Assembly: GCA_002710785.1 (NCBI GenBank)
Contig: PAMC01000002.1
Span: forward strand, 1-13,025
Direction of reading: 5' to 3'
Origin: a bacterium
GTDB taxonomy: Bacteria > Patescibacteriota > Minisyncoccia > Phycocordibacterales > UBA918
Length of the DNA: 13,025 nt
This document shows, one piece after another, positions 1 through 6,596 of this stretch (position 1 is its first letter; each line of letters opens with the position of its first letter). The position numbers and the translations under genes are program-made. The notes beneath the pieces are model-generated. The model did no database searches and was not told where the DNA came from. It saw only the letters and a program-made list of their open reading frames with translations.

Positions 1-3
1 AGT

Positions 4-45
4 AAACCCCCGGCACAATCACGTACGTGATTGTGCCGGGGGTTT
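4..45. terminator. Perfect palindromic terminator upstream of the RecO-like gene
   Basis: Bases 4-24 are the exact reverse complement of 25-45, centred on ACGTACGT. The stem has a G+C-rich core (CCCCCGGCAC) and is followed by TTTT at 43-46. It most likely terminates a gene lying left of the window. Because the A-run on the other side is also paired, it could act in both directions. The folding is seen directly; its termination function is inferred. Confidence 0.75.
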
Positions 46-49
46 TGCG

Positions 50-55
50 TACAAT
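50..55 (+). promoter_or_regulatory. -10-like element of the RecO-like gene
   Basis: TACAAT lies 6 nt before the ATG at 62. Counting the usual 6 nt from a -10 hexamer to the transcription start places the start at the first base of the ATG, so the mRNA would be leaderless. No Shine-Dalgarno is present between the upstream palindrome and the ATG. No convincing -35 was found because that position falls inside the palindrome. Confidence 0.5.
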
Positions 56-61
56 ACATAC

Positions 62-637
62 ATGGCGTACCAGACCTATACCACCGAAGCGCTTGTCTGC
101 GGCAGCTACGACCGCCTGACTGCCGATCGTACGTACCTCCTGTTTACTGAGACAGCTGGTATGGTGTTTGCCACCGCGCGTAGCGCGCGTGAGGAGCGCA
201 GCAAGCAGCGTTTTGCCCTCCAAGACTTTGCACACGTGCGGGTGTCGCTCGTTAAGGGCAAAAGCGGCTGGCGCATTGGCAGCGTTGAACCGCTCATAAA
301 TTATTACTCGAGCGCACCCAGCCGCGCTGCTCGAGGCACAGTAGTGTCTACCGTGCAGCTGCTGCGCCGACTCCTCGTTGGAGAAGACGCCCACCCAGAA
401 ATATTTGCCGACACTAAAGCGATCCTCGCTGCCAGCTCGAGCGCTGATGAAGCTACGCTGCCGGTATCGCTCGAGACCTACACGCTGCGTACATTAGCTC
501 ACTTAGGATACGTACCCCACGATGCCGCGTACACCGACGCTCTCGCAACCGACGGCGCGTGGTTAACCCGCCGCGAGCCGCTACCAGCCGCCGCTGCGCA
601 GGCCATCAAGGCTGGATTTAACGCCAGCCACCTCTAA
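62..637 (+). CDS. recO: RecO-like recombination mediator, short form
   Basis: The 191-residue product resembles RecO, which loads RecA onto SSB-coated single-stranded DNA in the RecFOR pathway. Residues ~3-78 look like the N-terminal OB fold: the YQTYTTEALVCG opening, a strand pattern ending in WRIGSVEP, and a basic SAREERSKQRF segment. Residues ~88-185 are helical and include LRTLAHLGYVPHD, which resembles the RecO C-terminal signature around 'LxxLGYxP'. RecO usually has about 230-250 residues and often a four-cysteine zinc finger; this protein has one cysteine (Cys13) and no finger. The ATG at 62 is chosen because a -10-like hexamer sits 6 nt upstream. It is followed 47 nt later by the membrane protein gene, which appears to have its own promoter. 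Assignment rests on recalled family pattern, not a search. Confidence 0.7.
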   Translation: MAYQTYTTEALVCGSYDRLTADRTYLLFTETAGMVFATARSAREERSKQRFALQDFAHVRVSLVKGKSGWRIGSVEPLINYYSSAPSRAARGTVVSTVQLLRRLLVGEDAHPEIFADTKAILAASSSADEATLPVSLETYTLRTLAHLGYVPHDAAYTDALATDGAWLTRREPLPAAAAQAIKAGFNASHL

Positions 638-672
638 TACAGCCATTTTGCAGCAAAACTATGAATTTCCTT

Positions 673-678
673 TATACT
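673..678 (+). promoter_or_regulatory. -10-like element that decides the start of the membrane protein gene
   Basis: TATACT ends 6 nt before the ATG at 685. Longer starts at 661 and 679 exist in the same frame, but 661 lies upstream of this hexamer and 679 abuts it. Neither would be on the transcript if this is the promoter. The short palindrome TTTTG-CAG-CAAAA (646-658) precedes it and may be a weak end signal for the RecO-like gene. Confidence 0.5.
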
Positions 679-684
679 ATGGGT

Positions 685-2613
685 ATGTCCGACCTCCACA
701 AACGGGTAAAAATCGACGAAATTCGTTCGCGACTATACGAACGGGGAACGCCCCCACCGCAGCGCGCAGAAACCGCTCTCACCGACGAGCCGGAGGAGGT
801 GGCTACTGAGTGGTCTGCACCGCCGCAGCCAAAGCCCGAAGCCGACGACGACAAAGCATCAGAGTCAGAACCGGCAGCTGCCGCGCCGGTGGTGCCGCGG
901 GCACGGGCATCAGCTAGGCGACGTAAGTTCCGTCGGCTCGTGCTGCTCGCAGGCCTCCTCTTTTTTGCGGGCGCCCTCGTTATCTCAACGGTGGTGATGC
1001 TGTTTGGTAACAACAGCATCTCTGCCGAAAATATTTCTATCAGTGTGAACGGTCCGTTCACCGTTGGCGGCGGCGAGACCGTTACTCTGCAGGTGGGGGT
1101 CACTAACGCCAACGCTGTACCAATTAGTGCTGCAACGCTCATTATCGATTACCCAGAGGGTACTCGCTCCAAAGAGGACAACAGCAACCTCTTTATCCAG
1201 CGGGTGCCGCTCGAGACGATCCGAGCGGGAGAGACGGTTAACGTACCCGTGCGCGCCGTTATTTTTGGTGAGGAAAACAGCGATCAAGAAATCAACGTCT
1301 CGATTGAGTATCGTGTCGAGGGATCAAACGCCACCTTCTTCCGCGACGCAGAGCCGTTTCGTTTTAAGATTAGTTCAGCGCCAGTGGTCATTCAGGCGGC
1401 GGCTAACCAACGTGTTTCCTCTGGACAAGAGACCGACATAGAACTGACGGTAAGCTCAAACTCGCAAACCACTGTGAGCGACATTCTGGTAAACGCCGAG
1501 TACCCAACGGCGTTTGATTTTACGCTGGCCGAGCCATCGCCAGTACGTGGCCAAAACACTTGGCGCATCGAGAGTCTCGAGCCCGGTGAGAGTACAACCA
1601 TTACCGTACGCGGTGTAGTGGTAGGGAGCGAGACCGACGAGCTCGCCATCCACTTCTCGGTGGGTGCACCCGAAGTGAATGATCCGACCGCTATTGCTGC
1701 GGTTTTTAATACCGTGTCGACCGAATTCATTATCGAGCAACCATTTGTTGATATTGCGCTTGAGCTCGATGGCGATACGTCTGGCTCGGTGGTAGTCGAA
1801 CCCGATGATAATGTCACCGGTCGCATCACCGTCACCAACTCGCTTTCCGATATTATCTACGACACTGAGGTTCGCCTCGAGCTTGGCGGCAACGCCCTCT
1901 CCGACCCAGCCGTCTCACAAACCGATGGTTTTTACGACTCACTCGAGAACGTTATTACTTGGGGGCCGTCTTCGCGCGAGCGCTTAACTGAGCTCGAGCC
2001 AGGTGAGTCGGTGAGCCTGACGTTCGCACTCAGTCCAGACGAATCGGTGGCCCAAACGCCGGTCGTGACGCTTAGCGCTTCGGTGGAGAGTCGTCGCGTA
2101 CGTGAGAACCGTGTGCCAGAGGTACTCACGGGCTCTGTTGAGGGCACCATTCGCGTGGCGACCATGCCAACCCTAATTTCTGAAGCCCGGCGCACCAGTG
2201 GCCCAGTGCCACCAGTAGTCGATGAGGTGACCGAGTATACGCTGAGTATATTAGCGGAGACTGCTAGCAACAATCTCAACAACGTAATTGTGACCGCGAC
2301 GCTGCCGCAGTACGTTACCTTCCGCGGTGATGCAACCGGCCGCGGCACCATCGCATTTAACGACACAACACGCACCGTCACTTGGACGGTTGGCAATGTT
2401 GAGGTGGGGCAACCAGCGGTTGGTTCGTTTGGTGTCGCGTTTCGCCCGAGTGTCTCACAGATTGATGAGATTCCTGTCCTTATGAATACTCAACGTCTGC
2501 GCGCCGAAGACGCCTTTACCGGTAGCATTGTGCGGGCAGAGCAGGACGAAGTGACGACGGAGTTGTCTACTGAATTGGGCTTTGATCCAAACAACGGGAG
2601 AGTCGTGGAATAA
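685..2613 (+). CDS. Single-pass membrane protein with four Ig-like/DUF11-like extracellular repeats
   Basis: From the ATG at 685 the product has about 642 residues. Residues 1-75 are hydrophilic and rich in Pro, Glu, Asp and Ala. A basic cluster (RARASARRRKFRR, ~72-84) precedes one hydrophobic helix at ~85-106, giving an N-in, C-out topology by the positive-inside rule. The rest is strand-rich and reads as about four repeats starting near residues 118, 240, 358 and 508. Each opens with a pattern like 'vsxGexvtlxvxVTNxxxxxixxaxlxxxYP', as in DUF11/CARDB-type surface domains. No C-terminal sorting signal, enzyme motif or cysteine pair is seen, so a structural, adhesive or cell-envelope scaffold role is inferred. 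An in-frame ATG at 661 would add 8 residues but lies upstream of the likely promoter. The stop codon sits inside the left arm of a long inverted repeat. Confidence 0.75.
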   Translation: MSDLHKRVKIDEIRSRLYERGTPPPQRAETALTDEPEEVATEWSAPPQPKPEADDDKASESEPAAAAPVVPRARASARRRKFRRLVLLAGLLFFAGALVISTVVMLFGNNSISAENISISVNGPFTVGGGETVTLQVGVTNANAVPISAATLIIDYPEGTRSKEDNSNLFIQRVPLETIRAGETVNVPVRAVIFGEENSDQEINVSIEYRVEGSNATFFRDAEPFRFKISSAPVVIQAAANQRVSSGQETDIELTVSSNSQTTVSDILVNAEYPTAFDFTLAEPSPVRGQNTWRIESLEPGESTTITVRGVVVGSETDELAIHFSVGAPEVNDPTAIAAVFNTVSTEFIIEQPFVDIALELDGDTSGSVVVEPDDNVTGRITVTNSLSDIIYDTEVRLELGGNALSDPAVSQTDGFYDSLENVITWGPSSRERLTELEPGESVSLTFALSPDESVAQTPVVTLSASVESRRVRENRVPEVLTGSVEGTIRVATMPTLISEARRTSGPVPPVVDEVTEYTLSILAETASNNLNNVIVTATLPQYVTFRGDATGRGTIAFNDTTRTVTWTVGNVEVGQPAVGSFGVAFRPSVSQIDEIPVLMNTQRLRAEDAFTGSIVRAEQDEVTTELSTELGFDPNNGRVVE

Positions 2614-2724
2614 TTGGCGAACTGCTGCGTTACGGGTCCCAGTAAGCTCAGTCACCGTACAAGTCGTACGTCTTCTTCGCTCACTTTCCCGTGCCTTGCA
2701 TTTCATTCAATTATTCCACGACTC
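2600..2724 (+). other. Structured 3' element, copy 1 (outer inverted repeat with conserved inner ends)
   Basis: A perfect 17-nt inverted repeat (2600-2616 and 2708-2724) encloses an 8-nt gap on each side and then a 75-nt core. The core begins with CTGCGTTAC (2625-2633) and ends with GTGCCTTGC (2691-2699). Inside it, ACGGG (2632-2636) can pair with CCCGT (2688-2692). AGTAAGC (2641-2647) pairs with GCTCACT (2679-2685) with one mismatch, and CGTAC (2656-2660) pairs with GTACG (2666-2670). The left arm spans the stop codon of the surface protein gene. A second copy with the same end words at the same spacing lies at 10899-11015. Its function is unknown; possibilities are a 3' UTR structure, a terminator variant or a dispersed repeat. 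Confidence 0.6.
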
Positions 2725-2726
2725 AG

Positions 2727-2767
2727 ACAAACGGCCGGAAAATCCTTCGGATTTTCCGGCCGTTTGT
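2727..2767. terminator. 19-bp hairpin between the surface protein gene and glyS
   Basis: ACAAACGGCCGGAAAATCC (2727-2745) pairs perfectly with 2749-2767 around a TTC triloop. The stem is G+C-rich at its base and A/T-rich near the loop. There is no free T-tract after it, because the T residues are paired in the stem. It directly abuts the extended -10 of glyS at 2767. Termination of the upstream unit is the simplest role. Confidence 0.65.
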
Positions 2768-2775
2768 GCTAATCT
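2767..2775 (+). promoter_or_regulatory. Extended -10 element of glyS
   Basis: TG-C-TAATCT matches an extended -10 (TGn followed by a TATAAT-like hexamer). It ends 9 nt before the ATG at 2785, which predicts a leader of about 3 nt and leaves no room for a Shine-Dalgarno. The same word order and spacing occur before metG (TG-C-TACATT, 9 nt). Confidence 0.45.
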
Positions 2776-2784
2776 AGACCTACT

Positions 2785-4197
2785 ATGACCGACCCAAATA
2801 CCAACTCCAGCGACGATAAAATGAGCAAGACCGTCTCCCTCGCCAAACGCCGCGGTTTTGTCTTTCCTGGCAGCGAAATTTACGGTGGGCAAGCCGGTGT
2901 GTACGATTACGGTCCCCATGGTGTTGAGCTTCTAAACAACCTCAAAAAAGCCTTTTGGAAAGCCAACGTCTACGACAAAGAAAACTACTTCGGCCTCGAT
3001 TCGGGCATGTTTAAGCACCCACGCGTCTGGGAGGCGAGTGGGCACACTGCCGGTTTTAGCGACCCAATTGTTGAATGTCGCGACACACAAACTCGCCTAC
3101 GGGTCGACAAAGAACTCGAAGCTGTCGGTGTTACGGCCGATGAGAAGATGTCGGTCGACGAACTCCAAGTATTGTTTGACGAACACAAAGATGAAATCGC
3201 CCAGCGCAACAACCTCTCTGGCAACTTTACCCCTGTCCGCGCCTTTAACTTGCTCGTACAGTCAAATCTGGGCGATTTTACCGGCGCCGGTACCGATCCG
3301 GTCTACCTGCCCGGAGAGGCGTGCCAGGGTATCTACCTCAACTACAAAAATATTGTCGACTCGATGTCACCCAGGCTACCTTTTGGCGTAGTGCAAATCG
3401 GCAAAGCCTTCCGTAACGAAATCTCTCCGCGCAACTGGCTCTTCCGCACGCGCGAATTTGAGCAAGCCGATACCCAGCTTTTTATCAAGCCTAATGAAAA
3501 TAAAGAAGCCTACGAGCAGCTCAAACAGGAGCGGTTAGATTGGTACGTGTCGCTTGGAATCAAGCCCGAAAACCTACGCTTTAAGCAACACGAAAACGTC
3601 GCGTTTTATGCCTCAGACGCTTGGGATATCGAGTACAATTTCCCAAGCATGGGGTGGGATGAGCTCGAGGGTGTCCACGACCGCACCGACTACGACCTCA
3701 AGCAGCACATGGAATTTTCTGGTACCGACCTAACCTACCTCGACCCCGAAACGAACGAGCGCTACATCCCGTGGATCCTTGAAACGTCAGTTGGCCTTGG
3801 CCGTATGTTCGCAGCCGTCTTAGCCGATGCCTACCACGAAGAAGACCTGGGTGAGGGTAACAGCCGTACCGTTCTAAAATTGCATCCCGACCTCGCACCG
3901 TACCGCGTGGCAGTCTCACCACTACTTAAAAACAAACCACAGCTAGTCGAGAAAGCCCGTGAGGTGTTTACCCTCCTCAAAGCTGAATTTGGTAACGTCG
4001 CCTGGGACGATAATGGCAACGTCGGCAAACGCTATCGTCGCCAAGATGAAATTGGCACCCCGCATTGTGTCACCATCGACTTCGACACCCTGGGTGAGGA
4101 AGACCCCGCGCACAAAGACACCGTCACCGTCCGCGACCGCGACACCGGCGAGCAGCAGCGGGTCGCCGTTGCAGAGCTTGTTGAATTTTTGAAATAG
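2785..4197 (+). CDS. glyS: Glycine--tRNA ligase, single-chain class II (archaeal/eukaryotic-like type)
   Basis: The 470-residue cytosolic enzyme charges tRNA-Gly with glycine using ATP. It is the homodimeric type, not the alpha2beta2 type of E. coli. The N-terminal GFVFPGSEIYGGQAGVYDYG (residues 24-43) is characteristic. Class II motif 2 is GKAFRNEISPRNWLFRTREF with FRNE at 209-212. Motif 3 is SVGLGRMFAAVL with GLGR at 337-340. The WEASGH segment (~82-87) also fits. Residues ~373-470 form the anticodon-binding domain (YRVAVSPLL through TPHCVTIDFDT). The ATG at 2785 sits just after an extended -10; Met13 (2821) is an alternative start that would remove a Ser/Asp/Asn-rich tip. It is followed after 33 nt by the 95-residue orphan gene. 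Length is normal for the family. Confidence 0.95.
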   Translation: MTDPNTNSSDDKMSKTVSLAKRRGFVFPGSEIYGGQAGVYDYGPHGVELLNNLKKAFWKANVYDKENYFGLDSGMFKHPRVWEASGHTAGFSDPIVECRDTQTRLRVDKELEAVGVTADEKMSVDELQVLFDEHKDEIAQRNNLSGNFTPVRAFNLLVQSNLGDFTGAGTDPVYLPGEACQGIYLNYKNIVDSMSPRLPFGVVQIGKAFRNEISPRNWLFRTREFEQADTQLFIKPNENKEAYEQLKQERLDWYVSLGIKPENLRFKQHENVAFYASDAWDIEYNFPSMGWDELEGVHDRTDYDLKQHMEFSGTDLTYLDPETNERYIPWILETSVGLGRMFAAVLADAYHEEDLGEGNSRTVLKLHPDLAPYRVAVSPLLKNKPQLVEKAREVFTLLKAEFGNVAWDDNGNVGKRYRRQDEIGTPHCVTIDFDTLGEEDPAHKDTVTVRDRDTGEQQRVAVAELVEFLK

Positions 4198-4218
4198 GTA
4201 TAGGCTGGAGGCTGGCAA

Positions 4219-4226
4219 AAGGAGGG
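4219..4226 (+). promoter_or_regulatory. Strong Shine-Dalgarno before the 95-residue gene
   Basis: AAGGAGGG lies 4 nt before the ATG at 4231. It is the best ribosome-binding site in the window. It contrasts with neighbouring first genes, which have none, and argues that this small open reading frame is really translated, probably from the glyS transcript. Confidence 0.7.
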
Positions 4227-4230
4227 TGTA

Positions 4231-4518
4231 ATGGCAGAGTTTCGCGCCACCCTCCGGGTGGTAAAGAGCTATCTTCAATACAGCGGCTTCCGAGTTGAAG
4301 ACATGAGCGCTGAATGGGACGGGCATCGTTTGTTGGGTTGGTGTGAGCACTATTTGGCTTACGAAATATGCCCTCATGGACCAGAGGTTGCAGTCCAGCA
4401 CCTAATGACAACGCTTGAGGGTAAAATCGGGCAGCCACCGTGTGTTCCGAGTCATCGCTGGACACGTGCTGACAGCAACGCGGTTCTTGTCGCCAATGGC
4501 TTTAAGCCGCTTCCGTAG
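4231..4518 (+). CDS. Hypothetical 95-residue protein with Cys-x-His pairs
   Basis: I do not recognise this family. The 95-residue soluble product has no signal peptide or membrane helix. It carries Cys38-x-His40 and Cys47-x-His49, then Cys71 and His75, which could make a small metal site; this is a pattern observation only. The evidence for a real gene is the strong AAGGAGGG ribosome-binding site 4 nt upstream, placement 33 nt after glyS in the same direction, and a T-tract terminator starting 6 nt after its stop. It is probably the last gene of the glyS transcript. It lies between two aminoacyl-tRNA synthetase genes, but nothing in its sequence links it to tRNA. The C-terminal segment DSNAVLVANGFKPLP is mildly hydrophobic. 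Confidence 0.65.
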   Translation: MAEFRATLRVVKSYLQYSGFRVEDMSAEWDGHRLLGWCEHYLAYEICPHGPEVAVQHLMTTLEGKIGQPPCVPSHRWTRADSNAVLVANGFKPLP

Positions 4519-4523
4519 ACTCC

Positions 4524-4551
4524 GCCGATCTATTGGTCGACGGCTTTTTTT
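4524..4551 (+). terminator. Rho-independent terminator after the 95-residue gene
   Basis: GCC-GATC (4524-4530) pairs with GGTC-(GAC)-GGC (4535-4544) around a TATT loop, with one G-T wobble and a 3-nt bulge. Seven T residues follow at 4545-4551. It separates the glyS unit from the metG promoter. Confidence 0.75.
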
Positions 4552-4563
4552 ATTGCGTGAGCA

Positions 4564-4572
4564 TGCTACATT
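4564..4572 (+). promoter_or_regulatory. Extended -10 element of metG
   Basis: TG-C-TACATT ends 9 nt before the ATG at 4582, the same layout as upstream of glyS. It comes right after the T-tract terminator, as expected for a new transcription unit. No Shine-Dalgarno precedes the ATG. Confidence 0.45.
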
Positions 4573-4581
4573 ACTAAAACT

Positions 4582-6021
4582 ATGTCAGAGAAACCGGCCA
4601 AATACATCACCACCACGCTTCCGTACGTTAACGCCGACCCGCACGTTGGTTTTGCGCTTGAGATGGTGCAGGCTGATATGTTGGCGCGGTACTGGCGACT
4701 GATGGGTCACGAGGTATTTTTTAATACTGGCACCGACGAGCATGGGCAAAAAATTGCTGAGAAGGCCGATGCTGCTGGAGAAGACCGGCAAGCCTACGTC
4801 GACCACTACGCTGAGCAGTTTAATACACTCAAGGATGCGCTCAACCTCTCGTACGACAGCTTCGTTCGCACCAGCAGCGATGCCCACAAAGCCGCGGCGC
4901 AAGCATTGTGGCAGCGCTGTGTCGACAATGGCTACATCGACAAGAAAGTCTACACAGGTCTCTACTGTGTGGGCGACGAGATGTTCTTGCGCGAGAGCGA
5001 CTTGGTTAATGGTCGGTGCCCAAACCACCCCGACCAAGACCCGGTCGAGATCGAAGAAGAAAACTACTATTTTAAGCTTTCGGAGTTTGAAGACTATTTG
5101 CTCGAGTATTTGAACGACCCAACAAGTACTGTGCCCGAGTGGCAGCGCCAATGGGCCATCGATTTTGTGAAAGGCGGGCTCGGTGACCTATCAATCTCTC
5201 GACCAAAGTCACGAGTCGACTGGGGTGTGCCGGTGCCGGGCGATGATGAGCATGTCATGTATGTATGGTTCGATGCGCTTACCAACTACATTTCGTGCCT
5301 CGGTTGGCCAAACGAAGAGGGCAATTTTGCAACCTTCTGGCGCAAAGGCGAGACCTTGCAGTTCGCTGGCAAAGACCAGGTGCGCTTCCAGTCAATTATT
5401 TGGCAAGCGATGCTCAAAGCGGCCGATCTACCAGCTACCAACCAAATTTTCTACCACGGCTTCATCACCAGTGAAGGGCAAAAAATGAGCAAGAGCATCG
5501 GCAACGTTATTTCACCGCACGACATGGTTGAACGCTATGGTACTGATGCGGCTCGCTACATCCTCTTGCGCCACGTGCATCCAACCGACGACACCGATAT
5601 CACCTGGGAAAAGATGGATGAGTGGTACACCGCTAACCTGGTAAATGGTCTCGGCAACCTCACGGCCCGCATTATGAAAATGGCCGAGACCCATCTCGAC
5701 GACTCGATCGAAAAACCAGCAGTGGGGCAGTTCCCTGAGGCGTATCTCACTGCGCTTGACACCTACAACTTTCAGGTGGCCAGCGATTACGTCTGGAGTG
5801 AGGTCCAGCGCCTGGACGAGAAGATCACCGAGACCGAACCTTTCAAGTTGGTCAAAGAAGATAAATCAGCTGCACAGAAAATCATTGCCGAGCTCGTCCA
5901 CGACCTCTATCTCATCGGCCGCTTACTCTACCCAATTATGCCAGCCACAAACCAGATCATTAAAGCCGCCGTCTTGGCAAATCAAAAACCCGACAACCTC
6001 TTTAATCGGTTAGAGGATTAG
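4582..6021 (+). CDS. metG: Methionine--tRNA ligase
   Basis: The 479-residue class I synthetase charges initiator and elongator tRNA-Met. The HIGH motif is HVGF (21-24) within PYVNADPHVGFAL, and the KMSKS loop is exact (301-305, GQKMSKSIGNV). Substrate-pocket motif GTDEHGQKIAEKA is at 50-62. The connective-peptide knuckle (GLYCVGDEMFL through GRCPNHP, 127-150) keeps only Cys129 and Cys146 of the usual cysteine set, so it probably binds no zinc. The C-terminal helical anticodon-binding region runs from ~345 to the end. There is no extra C-terminal tRNA-binding domain, so this is the short form. It starts a new unit after a terminator and is followed 1 nt later by the first of three hydrolase genes, which are probably cotranscribed with it. 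Confidence 0.95.
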   Translation: MSEKPAKYITTTLPYVNADPHVGFALEMVQADMLARYWRLMGHEVFFNTGTDEHGQKIAEKADAAGEDRQAYVDHYAEQFNTLKDALNLSYDSFVRTSSDAHKAAAQALWQRCVDNGYIDKKVYTGLYCVGDEMFLRESDLVNGRCPNHPDQDPVEIEEENYYFKLSEFEDYLLEYLNDPTSTVPEWQRQWAIDFVKGGLGDLSISRPKSRVDWGVPVPGDDEHVMYVWFDALTNYISCLGWPNEEGNFATFWRKGETLQFAGKDQVRFQSIIWQAMLKAADLPATNQIFYHGFITSEGQKMSKSIGNVISPHDMVERYGTDAARYILLRHVHPTDDTDITWEKMDEWYTANLVNGLGNLTARIMKMAETHLDDSIEKPAVGQFPEAYLTALDTYNFQVASDYVWSEVQRLDEKITETEPFKLVKEDKSAAQKIIAELVHDLYLIGRLLYPIMPATNQIIKAAVLANQKPDNLFNRLED

Positions 6022-6022
6022 T

Positions 6023-6595
6023 ATGAAAAACGCAATTATTGTTCACGGAAAGCCAGGTGAAAAGGAGTATTACTCTGAAGAATTTCCTAGTTCAAGTAAC
6101 TTCGCCTGGATTCCGTGGTTACAGAAGCAGTTAATCATAAGGGATATTAAAGCAGATGCCCCAGAAATGCCATTTGCATTTGAACCCCAGTACGAACTGT
6201 GGTGTAAAGAATACGAGCGTTTTGATATCACCCCTAAGACTATCTTAATCGGCCATAGTTGTGGAGGTGGTTTCCTCGTGCGTTGGTTATCAGAACATAA
6301 AGATGTACAGGTAGGTCGTGTTATTTTGGTTTCTCCTTGGATTGACCCTGACGGAGAAAACAAGTATGACTTTTTCCGAAACTTCGAAATTGACCCAGAT
6401 TTTCCGAGTCGAACGGAGAGTGTGCTGATGTACACCAGCGACAATGACTTTGATCATTGCCGGGCCAGTGTGTTTAAGATTAAAGAAATTGCATCTGCTT
6501 GTGAAGTACGAGAATTTGAGGGCTATGGCCACTTTATTCCAATGCACATGCACACCAGTGAGTTCCCAGAATTGGTAGAAGATATTTTGAAGTAG
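6023..6595 (+). CDS. Alpha/beta-fold serine hydrolase (RBBP9/YdeN-like)
   Basis: The 190-residue cytosolic protein has the compact alpha/beta hydrolase pattern. It opens with an AIIVHGKPG oxyanion-hole strand (4-12). The nucleophile elbow is GHSCGG with Ser79. Candidate acids are Asp140/Asp142 (MYTSDNDFD), and the catalytic His is His170 (GYGHF). It resembles the RBBP9/YdeN 'serine hydrolase' family; the substrate is unknown. AGAGGA (6012-6017), inside the end of metG, is a moderate ribosome-binding site 5 nt before this ATG. The gene is visibly more AT-rich than metG and uses more AAA, GAA and ATT codons, which fits horizontal acquisition. The following gene starts 1 nt after its stop. Confidence 0.8.
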   Translation: MKNAIIVHGKPGEKEYYSEEFPSSSNFAWIPWLQKQLIIRDIKADAPEMPFAFEPQYELWCKEYERFDITPKTILIGHSCGGGFLVRWLSEHKDVQVGRVILVSPWIDPDGENKYDFFRNFEIDPDFPSRTESVLMYTSDNDFDHCRASVFKIKEIASACEVREFEGYGHFIPMHMHTSEFPELVEDILK

Positions 6596-6596
6596 T

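Noticed and set aside
661..684. ATG at 661 as start of the surface protein
   Set aside because: TATACT (673-678) lies downstream of it and is placed for a start at 685. The extra residues are hydrophobic-aromatic and do not form a signal peptide.
672..1142. Antisense reading frame (156 residues) opposite the surface protein gene start
   Set aside because: The plus-strand gene shows a coherent head, membrane helix and repeats; the antisense product is low-complexity and has no supported start.
2625..2699. Integron attC-type recombination site
   Set aside because: The hairpin with conserved ends is reminiscent, but the ends do not match RYYYAAC and GTTRRRY, and no integrase or gene cassette is present.
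4585..5151. Long antisense reading frame (188 residues) opposite metG
   Set aside because: It is fully contained opposite a clear methionyl-tRNA synthetase gene, has no recognisable motif, and reflects the codon bias of the real strand.
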